Below are positions 24,767 to 34,678 of a stretch of 64,000 nt of DNA, piece after piece. How positions within the stretch are numbered: the stretch's first letter is position 1; the number at the start of each line of letters is the position of its first letter. The translations under genes were made by a program, and so were the position numbers. Source of the stretch: Phosphoribacter sp037045045 (GTDB lineage: Bacteria > Actinomycetota > Actinomycetes > Actinomycetales > Dermatophilaceae); contig JBAOHL010000005.1 in the NCBI GenBank assembly GCA_037045045.1, forward strand, positions 248,001-312,000, in the 5' to 3' direction. A model generated the notes under the pieces. The model worked only from the letters and a program-made list of their open reading frames with translations, searched no databases and was not told where the DNA came from.

Positions 24767-26757
24767 CCGTGGTGGAACTCGCGCTCCTCGGTCAGGTCGC
24801 CGCGACGGTCGGGACCGCGCTCGGGACGGTGCTGTTCACAGGCCGGGTCCGTAACGTCGTGGCGGGCGCCTTGGTCATGACGTCGGGGATCTTCGGTTGC
24901 CTTTCCGGAGGCGCCGCGCTCGGCGGCCAGGCCGGGCTGTCGCTACTTGCCACTCCCGTCAGCGGACTGTCGCTAGCCTGGTCGCCCACCCCCATGGGCG
25001 GGTTCTTCACCCTGGTGGCCGGCGCCGTCGCCGTGACCGCGGCGCTGTTCGGCATCGGGTATGCGCACGGGCCGTCGGCCTCCCGGACGACCTGGATCGC
25101 GCTCGCGGTGTTCGTCCTCGGTCTGCAGTTGGTCCCCATGGCCGGTGACGTGGTGGCCTTCCTCGTCGCGTGGGAAGTCATGGCCCTCGGATCCACGGTG
25201 CTCGTCCTCACCGAGCACGGGGCGCGGCCCTCGGTCCGCTCCGCCGGGCTCTGGTATGCCGCGATGACTCACCTGAGTTTCCTGCTCGTCGGAGGCGGGC
25301 TGGCCGTCCTGGCCGCTGCCGCCGGGTCGTCGTCCTTCGAGACGATCGCCCAGAGTCACCTCGGGGGGCCGACCGCAACGGCCGGGTTCGTCCTGGCCGT
25401 CGTTGGCTTCGCCGCGAAGTCGGGCGCATATCCGTTGCACGTCTGGCTACCTCGTGCCCACCCCGAGGCCCCGAGCCACGTCTCGGCGCTGATGAGCGCG
25501 GCAATGGTCAAGATGGGCATCTACGGCGTGCTGCTGCTCACCCAGGCCCTCCTGCCCCACGGGCCCGGGTGGTGGGGGTTGCTCATCCTCGGCTTCGGGC
25601 TACCCAGCGCGATCTACGGGATCCTCGAGGCGTCGGTGACGAGCGACCTCAAGAGGCTCCTGGCCTACTCGACGACGGAGAACATCGGCCTCATTCTCAC
25701 GGCGATCGCCGTGTCGATGTTGACCCGAGACTCCCGGCCCGGAGTGTCCGCGACCGCGCTCGTCGCGGCATACCTGCTCGTCGTGAGTCACGCGGCCTTC
25801 AAGGCCGTGCTGTTCTTCGGAGCCGGCGCCATCCTGCACGCCACCGGCGAGCGGGATCTGGACCGGATGGGCGGGCTGTGGGTGCGGATGCCGGTGTCGA
25901 TGTCCACGATGGCGATCGGGGCGCTCGGCGCCGCGGCCCTGCCCGTCACGTCCGGCTTCGTCGCGGAGTGGACGCTGCTGCAGGCGCTGATCCACGCCGA
26001 TGCTCGCACCGACCGACTGACGACTGCCTTGCTCCCGCTCGTCATGGGGGTGGTCGCCCTCACCGCAGGGCTGGCCCTGCTCACGTTCACCAAGGTCGTC
26101 GGCGTCGCTGCGCTGGCCAGGCCACGTAGCTCCTCGGCGTCCTCGGCCCGTGAGGTGTCGCTGTCGATGCAGGCTGCCCAGGCCGTCGCCGCCGTCGCGG
26201 TGCTGGGCCTCGGCTTGCTCCCGGGGTTGATCGTGGCGCGATTGGCCGGCGTGGTTCCGGCCGGGGCCCTTCCCGCGGAGGTCGGGGTCGGACTCTCCCT
26301 GCCCGAGGTGCAGGCTCAGCTCGACCCGGTCGCGCTCACCCTGCTCGTCGTCGGCCTCACCGTGCCAGTGCTCGGCGTGGCCGTTGTCCAGGCCGCGCGG
26401 GCCCCGCGGCGGCGGGTGGAGCTCGGATGGGGGTGCGGTGGTGTCCGCACGAGTCCGCGGATGCAGTACACCGCGACGTCGTATGCCGAGCCGCTTCTGC
26501 GGGTGTTCGACGACGCGCTCGCCCCCTCACGCGACGTGTCCGTGAGCCATACCGAGGAGTCCGGCTACGCGGTGCGCGAGATGACCTACCGACAGGAGCT
26601 CGGCGACGTCGTCGAGACCCGCGCCTACCGACCGATCGTCGCAGTTCTCCTGCGCATCGGAGACCGGGCTCGTACCGTCCAGAACGGCGACATCCACCGC
26701 TACCTCGCCTTCTCCTTCGCCGCCTTGTTGCTCGTCCTCGTCGGGTTGGTGACATGA
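24763..26757 (+). CDS. HyfB/NuoL-like proton-translocating membrane subunit
   Basis: 664 residues with about fifteen transmembrane helices. It has the antiporter-like core: VAWEVMALGSTVLV (key Glu), AAKSGAYPLHVWLPRAHPEAP (helix with Lys and His) and SDLKRLLAYSTTENIG (conserved Lys). HyfB/HycC-type subunits and NuoL share this. The final 100 residues form a cytoplasmic region with a last helix. ATG overlaps the previous stop and the stop overlaps the next ATG. Confidence 0.92.
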   Translation: MTVVELALLGQVAATVGTALGTVLFTGRVRNVVAGALVMTSGIFGCLSGGAALGGQAGLSLLATPVSGLSLAWSPTPMGGFFTLVAGAVAVTAALFGIGYAHGPSASRTTWIALAVFVLGLQLVPMAGDVVAFLVAWEVMALGSTVLVLTEHGARPSVRSAGLWYAAMTHLSFLLVGGGLAVLAAAAGSSSFETIAQSHLGGPTATAGFVLAVVGFAAKSGAYPLHVWLPRAHPEAPSHVSALMSAAMVKMGIYGVLLLTQALLPHGPGWWGLLILGFGLPSAIYGILEASVTSDLKRLLAYSTTENIGLILTAIAVSMLTRDSRPGVSATALVAAYLLVVSHAAFKAVLFFGAGAILHATGERDLDRMGGLWVRMPVSMSTMAIGALGAAALPVTSGFVAEWTLLQALIHADARTDRLTTALLPLVMGVVALTAGLALLTFTKVVGVAALARPRSSSASSAREVSLSMQAAQAVAAVAVLGLGLLPGLIVARLAGVVPAGALPAEVGVGLSLPEVQAQLDPVALTLLVVGLTVPVLGVAVVQAARAPRRRVELGWGCGGVRTSPRMQYTATSYAEPLLRVFDDALAPSRDVSVSHTEESGYAVREMTYRQELGDVVETRAYRPIVAVLLRIGDRARTVQNGDIHRYLAFSFAALLLVLVGLVT

Positions 26758-27708
26758 GCGACACCCTGGCCGGCATCTTCGCAGCGACCCTGCAGACCGC
26801 TTGCGTCCTCGTGCTCGCCCCTGTCGTGGTGGGAGTCACTCGCCAGGTTCGGGCTCGGATGGAGGGCCGTTCTGGCGCAGGGGTGTGGCAGCCGCTGCGG
26901 GACCTGCGCAAGCTCTTCCGCAAGAGACCGCTCACGGCCGACGGGGTCATTCTCGGTCGCGCGGTCCCGGTGGCCCTCGTGGCGACGAGTGTCCTGCTGG
27001 TCGCGCTGCTCCCGTTGGTGACGATGGTGACCATCCCGGCCGTGCCGGCTGACCTCTTCGTCGTCGTTTCGGTCCTGCTCGTCGGCTCGGTCCTCGTCGC
27101 GTTGCTCGGCCTCGACGCCGGCACGGCCTTCGGTGGCATGGGCTCGAGCCGGCACATGATGGTCGCCGCACTCGTCGAACCGACGGTCCTCGTGGCCGTC
27201 TACGCCCTGTCGATTCCGGTCGACGCGTCGACGCTGTCGACGATCCTCTCGGCCCGGATCGACCAGCCCTGCCTCGATCGTCAGCCCGGTCAGTGCCCTC
27301 GCGCTCGTGGCCCTGCTCATCGCTGTTGTCGCCGAGACCGGTCGGCTGCCCGTGGACAACCCCAGCACCCATCTCGAGCTGACGATGATCCACGAAGCGA
27401 TGGTCCTGGAGGCATCGGGCCGGGACCTGGGGTGGGTGGAACTGGCCGCCTGGCTGCGACTAACCGGTCTGATCGGGCTGCTGGTCAACCTCGCGGTGCC
27501 CTGGGGCGTCGCCGACCGTGTCGCACCCACCGCCGCTACTCGTCGGCATCGCCAGCCTCACCGCCAAGGTCATCCTGGGCGCGGCGTTTGCTCGCGGCCG
27601 TGGAGGTGTTCCTCGCCAAGGTCCGCCTCTTCCGCGTGCCCGAGCTGCATGGCCGGTTCGTTCGTCCTGGCCTTCCTCGCCGTGACCGCCTCCTACCTGA
27701 CGGTGTGA
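26754..27708 (+). CDS. HyfC/NuoH-like membrane subunit (four +1 frame changes)
   Basis: The product starts MSDTLAGIFAATLQTA and continues with RMEGRSGAGVWQPLRDLRKL, a group-4 hydrogenase HyfC/HycD and NuoH-type sequence. The frame then changes near 27270, 27525, 27587 and 27651. After each change the homologous sequence continues in the next frame (AETGRLPVDNPSTHLELTM, then ASLTAKVILGAAF, then VEVFLAKVRLFRVPELH, then GSFVLAFLAVTASYLTV). Each change equals one extra base. The translated pieces are well conserved with no internal stop, so this is either a consensus error or very recent damage. Confidence 0.8.
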
Positions 27709-27711
27709 CGC

Positions 27712-28386
27712 ATGATTGCTGCTTCGCTGCCCCCCTCACCCGTGGCCGTCCAGATTCTGGCGATGGCCACCGGCGCCCTGCTGCATCACCGCGGTCCTGC
27801 TGCTCCTGGCGCCGCAGCATTTCCGGCGCCGCTGGCCTGCTCAGCGCCCAAGGCGTGGCCCTAGCTGCGCTCGCCCTCGTGGCCGCCGGCGACGGAACCC
27901 GCCCGTGGGCCCTCGCCCTGCCGCTCGTACTCATCAAGGCCGTCGTCATCCCGTGGCGCGTGGTGGGCGTGGCCCGCGAGGTCCACGCCGGGAGCGAGAT
28001 CAGTCCGCTGGTCAACCCCACCACGGGCCTGCTGCTTTCTGCCTTGCTGGCGACCGTGGCCTTTCTCGTCGGGCGCCCGCTGGTCTCGGACACCGGCGCG
28101 GTGAACTCCGGGGCGGTCCCTGTCGGGATCGCCGTCGTGCTTCTCGGCTTCCTCCTGTTGACCACCCGGCGCCAGGCACTCGCGCAAGTCATCGGTTTCG
28201 TTGTCATCGACAACGGCATCGGGGCCGACCGCGTTCCTCGCCTCGGGAGGTCTACCGGAGGTCATCGAGTTCGGGGTGCTCTTCGACGTCGTCCTCGTCG
28301 TGGTCATCCTCACCGTCCTGACCCGACGGATCCATGCGACGTTCGGGACCTCCGAGTTGGGCGAGCTGCGGGAGTTGAAGGACTGA
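27712..28386 (+). CDS. HyfE/NuoK-like membrane subunit (three +1 frame changes)
   Basis: Starts ATG 27712, four bases after the previous stop. The pieces are MIAASLPPSPVAVQILAMAT, then ITAVLLLLA, then GAAGLLSAQGVALAALALVA through LTTRRQALAQVIGFVVIDNG, then FLASGGLPEVIEFGVLFDVV to the stop at 28386. Together they give a HyfE-like protein of about 223 residues, with several transmembrane helices and the conserved NPTTGLLLSALL and VIDNGI blocks. The frame changes lie near 27784, 27813 and 28225, each equivalent to one inserted base. Confidence 0.78.
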
Positions 28387-29817
28387 GTGGACCTCGCCAT
28401 CTGGGGCGCCCTCGCCGTCCCCGCCCTGCTCGCCCTCGCGTCGCTCGCGGCGCCCACGGCGCCGCTGGTCCGGCACACGCCACTGGCCGCTGCCCTCGCG
28501 GTCCTCGCGGCAGGCACGGCGTTGATGGCGCTCGGGCCGAACGGGCAGGGCACCGGAGGCGGACTGTTGCGCGCCGACGCGTTGACGGCATACCTGCTCA
28601 CCGTCGTCGGCGCCGTCGCCTTGGTCGCCACCGGCGGGGCGACGACCGGAACGCCCCAACGGCCGGTTCTCCTCGCTCATGTGCCTCTTCCTGGCCGCGA
28701 TGAGCCTGGCGGTCCTCGCCGACAACATCGGGGTCCTCTGGGTCGCCATCGAGGCCACGACCATCACGACCGCGTTCCTCGTCGCGCACGAGCGGGGCCG
28801 GCACGGCGCTGGAAGCGGCCTGGAAGTACGTCGTCCTCGGATCGGTCGGCGTCGCCATCGCCTTCCTCGGCATCGTCCTGCTCTACGCGGCGAGCCGTCG
28901 CCGGCACCCGACGCTGTCCTGGGCCGCGCTCGTCGCCGCGTCCCGACCTGCCCGACAGCGCCCGAGTCGGCCTGGCCCTCGCCGCCCTGGGACTGGCGAC
29001 CAAGGCCGGCCTCGCGCCGATGCACAGCTGGCTGCCCGACGCCCACAGCCAGGCGCCGGCCCAGGTGTCCGGGCTCATGTCCGGGGTCCTGCTGTCGGTG
29101 GCCTTCGTACGCGATCCTGCGCGTCAAGGCCATCTCGGACGCCGCGCTCGGGTCCCGGCCTGATGCGCACCCTGCTGACGATCGCCGGGCTGCTGTCCCT
29201 CGCCGTCGCCGGCATTGCTCCTGCTCACCCAGCGCAACTACAAGCGGCTGCTGGCGTACTCGAGCATCGAGCACATGGGCATCATGGCCCTCGGGGCCGC
29301 CATCGGCGGCCCGCTGGCCACCACGGCCGTGCTCCTGCACATCCTCGGTCACGGCCTGACCAAAGCCGGGCTCTTCGTCGTCGCCGGGCGGATCCTGGTG
29401 GCCACCGGCACCCACGAGATCGGCGAAGTCCACTCGCTCCTTGAGCTGCGCCCGAGCCTGGCCCGGCCCTGGCTGGCCGGGACCACCGCACTACTCGGCT
29501 TCCCACCGTTCGGCCTGCTCATCACCGAGGTCGCCATCGTCGTCGCGGGCTACCAGCGGGGCATGGGCATGGTCACCAGTGTCGCCCTGGGGCTGCTGCT
29601 GGTCGTCTTCGTCGGCATCTCCCGGCACACCCTCGCCATGACGTTGACCCGCCACGACAGTGCCCTGCCGGACCCGGTCTTGGCCCCCGACCCGGCGAGC
29701 CGAGGCCAGCGTCTCGTCGTCCACCTGGCCTTCACCGTGGTCGCCCTGCTCCCTCTGCTCGCCTGGGTACTCGCGGAGCCCCTCCGCGCGGCAGCCGCCG
29801 CCCTGGGTGTGTCGTGA
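28387..29817 (+). CDS. HyfF/NuoN-like membrane subunit (six +1 frame changes)
   Basis: Begins with GTG directly after the previous TGA. The antiporter-like features are split over frames: LWVAIEATTITTAFLVAHER (key Glu), ALEAAWKYVVLGSVGVAIAF, KAGLAPMHSWLPDAHSQAP, and QRNYKRLLAYSSIEHMGIM. The frame moves forward one base near 28665, 28802, 28944, 29107, 29153 and 29214; from 29215 to the stop at 29817 it is intact. Rebuilt, it would be a normal HyfF-type subunit of about 475 residues. Confidence 0.78.
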
Positions 29818-31302
29818 TGGTGGGTCCGCTGCTGCCGCCTCCGCAGGTCGTCGCTCCGGATGGCCTCGCCGACGTCGTGCGGCAGCAGCTCGACGCCGGT
29901 GCCCGCCTCGCCCTCGTCGCGGGTCATCACGACGCCGACGGGATCCGCCTCGTGCACACCTTCCTCACCCCCGGGCAGGCGCCCGACGAGGTCGAGACCA
30001 CCGTGGCCCACGACGCGGACGGCTTACCGTCCTTGGCACGCCTGTCCTACCCCGCGGGCCGTTTCGAACGCGAGGTGCGCGACCTCTACGGCGTCACCCC
30101 GATCGGACACCACCTGCCCCAACGACTCGTCCGGCACGGCCATTGGCCCACCGGCTACTACCCGATGCGTCACGACGCGACCGAGCACCCGGTGTTCGAC
30201 GCGGACACCGGCTCGTTTCCCTTCCTCGAGGTCGGCGGCGACGGGGTGTACGAGATCCCGGTGGGACCGGTGCATGCCGGCCTCATCGAGCCCGGGCACT
30301 TCCGCTTCTCCGTCGTCGGCGAGACCATCCTGCGGATGAAGGCCCGGCTGTGGTTCGTCCACCGCGGGGTCGAAAAGCTCTTCGAGGGCCGGGCCCCGGA
30401 CGACGGCGTCGAGCTCGCCGAACGGATCAGCGGCGACACGGCCGTCGGGCACACCCTGGCATACGTCACCGCCGTCGAGCAGGCCGTCGGGCTCGCCCTG
30501 CTCGAGCGCCGACGCCCAGCTGCGCAGCACGCTGCTCGAACTCGAGCGACTGCACAATCACGTCGCCGACATCGGCGCCATCGTCAACGACGTCGGCTAC
30601 GGAATCGTCCACTCGCACACCCAGATCCAGCGGGAACGGCTGCTGCGGCACAACGAGAAGCTGACCGGACACCGCCTGCTGCGCGGCGCCGTCCGGCCGG
30701 GCCGGACCACCGTGCTGGCGCCGCCGGATCTCGCCCTCATCGACGATGTCGCCAGCGAGGTCGAGGACATCGTCCAGATCGCCCTCGGCAGCCACATGGT
30801 CCTCGACCGGCTGGCCGGCACATCCCCCCTGCCCGCAGACGAGGCGCGCCGCATCGGCGTGCTGGGCTACGTCGCCAAGGCAAGCGGATTGGCCATCGAC
30901 GCGCGCCGCGACCACCCCCTCGACGCGTCCCTACCGATGCTCGAACCGGTGACCGAGCCGGATGGGGACGTCCTGGCCAGGCTCATGGTCCGCGCTCGGG
31001 AGGTGCGCCAGTCGATCGACCTGCTGCACGCACTCGCCACCGCGGCGCCGCACGCCCGACCTGCATCTCCGCCGGCGCCCACAAGGAATGCGGGTCGCGG
31101 CCTGGGTGTCGTCGAGGCCTGGCGGGGCACCCTCGTGCACCGGGTCGAGATCGCTGGCGGCCGGGTCACCCGATGCAAGGTAGTCGACCCGTCGTTCTTC
31201 AACTGGCCCGCCCTACCCGTCGCGCTCAAGGACACGATCGTCCCCGACTTCCCGCTGACCAACAAGAGCTTCAACCAGTCCTACGCCGGCAACGACCTCT
31301 GA
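29814..31302 (+). CDS. HyfG-like large subunit (NuoC-NuoD fusion) without [NiFe] ligands; one +1 frame change
   Basis: GTG 29814 (or ATG 29817) overlaps the previous stop. The N-terminal third is a NuoC-like domain (YPAGRFEREVRDLYGVTPIG); the rest is NuoD/HyfG-like (ETILRMKARLWFVHRGVEKL, LERLHNHVADIGAIVNDVGY, DPSFFNWPALPVAL). Where [NiFe] hydrogenases have RxCGxC the sequence reads ERISGDTAVGH, and no C-terminal CxxC exists, so no NiFe centre can form. This matches energy-converting hydrogenase-related (Ehr) complexes. One extra base near 30507 splits the frame. Confidence 0.82.
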
Positions 31303-31359
31303 ACGCCAGGAGGGCCGTTCGGGCCGTCCAGCCCGCCTGGCTGCCGCCCGTCGAAAAGC

Positions 31360-32461
31360 TCAGTCCTCGCGGACCTGGACCTGCACGAACGGCGGCCGGG
31401 TCACCGTGGCAGCCACCCCGCGACCACGGACGTCGATGAGCACCTCGTCACCCTCGGACACCGACCGGTCGAGCAGAGCTAGGGCGATCCCCTGTTTGCG
31501 CGTCGGCGAGAACGTCCCCGAGGTGACCTCGCCGATCTGCTCGCCGCTGCGGGTCACCGCACAGTGCGCCCGCGGGATGCCGCGCCCGGTCACCAGCAGA
31601 CCCCAGGCCAGCCGGGCCGCGCCCGCGGCGCGTTCGGCGTTCAGGGCCGGGGCCCCCCAGAACGCCTCCTTCTTCCACCCGACGGCCCAGCCGAGCCGGG
31701 CCTGCACCGGGGTGATGTCCGGGGAGAGGTCCTGGCCGTGCAGCGGCATAGCCCATCTCGGTGCGCAGGGTGTCCCGAGCGCCCAGGCCGCAGGGCAGCC
31801 CGTCCCACGGTCGCATCGCCTCGAGGATCGCATCCCACAGCGCCGCGGCGTCGGCCCACCGCGGGAGCAGTTCGTAGCCCCGCTCCCCGGTGTAGCCGGT
31901 GCGGCATACCGTCAGGGGCCGGCCCTGCCACGAGGCGGTGGCGAAAGACATGTACTCGTGCCCGCTCGGCAGTCCCAGCGCGTCGAGGACCTCGTCGGAG
32001 CGTGGCCCCTGCACGGCCAGCACCGCATACTCCTCGTGCTCGTCGGTCACCGTGATCCCCGCGGGGGCTGCGGCCACCAGCCGACGGACGACCTCGGCGG
32101 TGTTGGCGGCGTTGGGGATGAGCAGCACGTCGTCCTCGGCGCGCACGTATTGGATGAGGTCGTCGACGACACCGCCGGATTCGTTGCAGCACATCGTGTA
32201 CTGCGCCTGGTCGGGGCCGATGCGGCGCAGGTCGTTGGTGAAGCACGAGTTGACGAAGTCCACGGCGCCCGGCCCGAGGACCGACGCCTTGCCAAGGTGG
32301 CTGACGTCGAAGACGCCGACCCGGTCGCGCACGGCGGTGTGCTCGGCGACGACCCCGCCACCGGGGTATTCGATGGGCATCTCCCAGCCGCCGAAGTCGG
32401 CCAGCTTGGCGCCGAGGGCGACGTGGCGTTCGTGCAACGGCGAGTGCTTGGCGTCGGTCAT
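31360..32461 (-). CDS. gcvT: Glycine cleavage T protein (aminomethyltransferase), one +1 frame change
   Basis: Translation from ATG 32461 gives MTDAKHSPLHERHVALGAKL and GGGVVAEHTAVRDRVGVFDVS, and continues to LRTEMGY at 31748. The next codon is off by one: an extra base at 31747 must be skipped to read PLHGQDLSPDITPVQARLGW and on to the stop at 31360. GcvT transfers the aminomethyl carbon of glycine to tetrahydrofolate. TAGGTT lies seven bases before the ATG (leaderless). Since gcvT is a core gene, the break looks more like a consensus error than a real loss. Confidence 0.88.
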
Positions 32462-32524
32462 GGCCGTCAACCTAGCCACCGCCGGTGACCGGCGCCAGAA
32501 GCGCCGCCGCGAGCCTGGGTGCGC

Positions 32525-32722
32525 TCAGCCGCCGGCCTTGCGGCGGAACATCCGCTGGGCGCTGGCCGGCCCGTGCGCCTCGGAGACCTTCGAGCCCTCA
32601 CCGTCGGCCGACACGTCCCGCCCGCCGTGGGCGTGCTTGCGGTCCAACGCCTCGCGGAACTTCGCCTTGGTCTCCTCGGAGGGACCGACGGCCTTGCGCG
32701 CCTTGCCACCCTTGCCCGCCAT
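32525..32722 (-). CDS. DUF5302 family protein
   Basis: 65 residues, highly charged: EETKAKFREALDRKHAHGG near the N-terminus and SEAHGPASAQRMFRRKAGG at the end, the pattern of DUF5302. A GAGGAAGG ribosome-binding site lies upstream of the ATG at 32722. These small actinobacterial proteins are of unknown function. No membrane segment. Confidence 0.85.
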   Translation of the reverse strand: MAGKGGKARKAVGPSEETKAKFREALDRKHAHGGRDVSADGEGSKVSEAHGPASAQRMFRRKAGG

Positions 32723-32798
32723 CGCCGGCCTTCCTCGTCGCTGTCCTTGCGGACCATCACTGTGTCACCGGCGCGGCATACCGCGCCACCGGCTTCCC

Positions 32799-33140
32799 TC
32801 AGCCGTCCTTGCGCCGCTGCCGCGAGGACCACTCCCGCATCCGGCTCGGATACCCGACGAGCAGGACGTCGTAGACCGGCACGCCGAGGTCGCGGGCGAG
32901 TTCCGCGGCTACCGCTCGCGACCCGACCGCGCGACGGGTCCACTCGCCGTCGGTCGCGACGAGGACCATACTCGCGGCACTGACGTTCGTCGCCGGCTCG
33001 ACGTAGGCCTCGACGCCGCGACGCGTCGCAGCGAAGGATCGGAAGTGCTCGCGCACCGCCGCGACGTCGACGGACATGTTCGGGCCGTCGGCCGGACCCG
33101 GCTCGCGCGGCCCGCGACGGAAGCGATCGAACACACCCAC
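32799..33140 (-). CDS. Conserved hypothetical protein
   Basis: 113 residues from GTG 33140 (MGVFDRFRRGPREPG). The C-terminal part contains VLVATDGEWTRRAVGSRAVA and LARDLGVPVYDVLLVGYPSRM, a small alpha/beta-type pattern without catalytic motifs that I can name. TAGGGT (33148-33153 on this strand) precedes the GTG by seven bases, so it should have its own leaderless transcript. It is divergent from lpdA. Confidence 0.75.
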   Translation of the reverse strand: MGVFDRFRRGPREPGPADGPNMSVDVAAVREHFRSFAATRRGVEAYVEPATNVSAASMVLVATDGEWTRRAVGSRAVAAELARDLGVPVYDVLLVGYPSRMREWSSRQRRKDG

Positions 33141-33272
33141 GAAGCCGACCCTATGCCGTCAATCGTGCCGCGACATCACGCGCCGCTAGCCCCCGGCTTG
33201 GCGTCGGCTGTGACTAGACGGGGTCGCAGTGCCAAGATGCCTTACCAGCTCCGACGAGGAAGGGAGGCCACG

Positions 33273-34652
33273 ATGGCGCAGGCCGGGACCGACGAGGTCG
33301 ACGTCCTCGTCCTCGGCGGTGGCAGCGGCGGGTACGCCTGCGCCCTGCGAGCCTCGGCCCTCGGGCTGCGGGTGGCCCTCGTCGAGAAAGCCGAACTCGG
33401 GGGCACGTGCCTGCACCGCGGGTGCATCCCCACCAAGGCACTGCTGCACGCCGCCGAGGTCGCCGACGCGGCGCGTGACGGCGCGGCGATCGGGGTCAAC
33501 TCCCACGTGGAGTCCATCGACCTCGCGAAGGTCCACGCGTACCAGGACGGTGTCGTCGCCCGGTTGTACAAGGGCCTGCAGGGGCTCGTCGCCGGCCACG
33601 GCATCGAGTACGTCGCCGGATCGGGCCGCCTCGCGTCGCCGACGACGGTGCAGGTCGGCGAGCGCACCATCACCGGGCGCCATGTCGTCCTCGCGACGGG
33701 CTCGCGACCGCGATCCCTGCCGGGGCTCGACATCGGCGGGCGGATCATGACCAGCGACGAGGCGCTGCGCCTGTCCTGGATGCCCGAGTCCGTCGTCGTT
33801 CTCGGCGGCGGGGTCATCGGGGTCGAGTTCGCCTCGATGTTGAGGTCATTCGGTGCGGCGGTCACCGTCGTCGAGGCCCTGCCTCGTCTCGTCGCCGGTG
33901 AGGATCCCGCGGTATCGGCGGCCCTGACTCGCGCATTTCGCAAGCGCGGGATCGTCGTGCGAACCGGGGTGGCCTTCGCCGGGGCGACGAAGACCGACGA
34001 CGCCGTCACCATCACCCTCGACGACGGGGCCACGCTGAGCGCGGACCTGTTGCTCGTCGCGGTCGGGCGCGAGCCCGTGAGCGGGGACCTGGGCTACGAG
34101 CAGGCCGGGGTGCGCCTCGATCGTGGCTACGTTCCGACGGACGAGCGGCTGGGGACCGGCGTGCCCGGCGTGTATGCCGTCGGGGACCTCGTGCCGGGGC
34201 TGGCCCTGGCCCATCGCGGCTTCGCCCACGGGATCTTCGTCGCCGAAGACATCGCGGGCCGTCGTCCCGCGCCGGTGCGCGATTCCGGCATCCCCCGCGT
34301 GACCTACTCCGACCCCGAGATCGGCAGCGTCGGCTTGACCGAGGAGCAGGCCCGCGAGGTTCACGGCGAGGTGACGACGTACGAGTACCAACTGGGCGGC
34401 AACGGCCGGTCGCAGATCCTGCGGACCGCGGGCTTCGTCAAGGTGGTCCGTGCGGTGGACGGCCCGATCGTCGGAGTCCATATGATCGGTGCCCGGATGG
34501 GTGAGCAGGTCGGCGAGGCCCAGCTCATCGTCGGGTGGGAGGCCCTGCCCGAAGACGTCGCGCCGTTCCTGCACGCCCACCCCACCCAGAACGAGGCGCT
34601 GGGCGAGGCCCATCTGGCCCTGGCCGGCAAGCCATTGCACGCGCACAGCTGA
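33273..34652 (+). CDS. lpdA: Dihydrolipoyl dehydrogenase (E3)
   Basis: 459 residues. FAD-binding GGGSGGYACALRA, redox-active disulfide GGTCLHRGCIPTKAL, NAD-binding VVLGGGVIGVEFAS, and the C-terminal HAHPTQNEAL with the catalytic His-Glu pair. It reoxidises the lipoyl groups of the dehydrogenase complexes. ATG 33273 has a GGGAGG ribosome-binding site five bases upstream. It is followed 26 bases later by the E2 gene, giving an E3-E2 operon. Confidence 0.96.
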   Translation: MAQAGTDEVDVLVLGGGSGGYACALRASALGLRVALVEKAELGGTCLHRGCIPTKALLHAAEVADAARDGAAIGVNSHVESIDLAKVHAYQDGVVARLYKGLQGLVAGHGIEYVAGSGRLASPTTVQVGERTITGRHVVLATGSRPRSLPGLDIGGRIMTSDEALRLSWMPESVVVLGGGVIGVEFASMLRSFGAAVTVVEALPRLVAGEDPAVSAALTRAFRKRGIVVRTGVAFAGATKTDDAVTITLDDGATLSADLLLVAVGREPVSGDLGYEQAGVRLDRGYVPTDERLGTGVPGVYAVGDLVPGLALAHRGFAHGIFVAEDIAGRRPAPVRDSGIPRVTYSDPEIGSVGLTEEQAREVHGEVTTYEYQLGGNGRSQILRTAGFVKVVRAVDGPIVGVHMIGARMGEQVGEAQLIVGWEALPEDVAPFLHAHPTQNEALGEAHLALAGKPLHAHS

Positions 34653-34678
34653 CCCGAGCGACCCGACGAGGAGCACCG

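Noticed and set aside
24281..31302. A functional [NiFe] hydrogenase
   Set aside because: The large subunit lacks both cysteine pairs needed for the NiFe centre and no maturation genes are nearby.
26754..31302. Programmed ribosomal frameshifting in the Ehr-like operon
   Set aside because: Fifteen +1 sites with no shared slippery sequence, one of them in gcvT on the other strand, are far more likely to be inserted-base errors.
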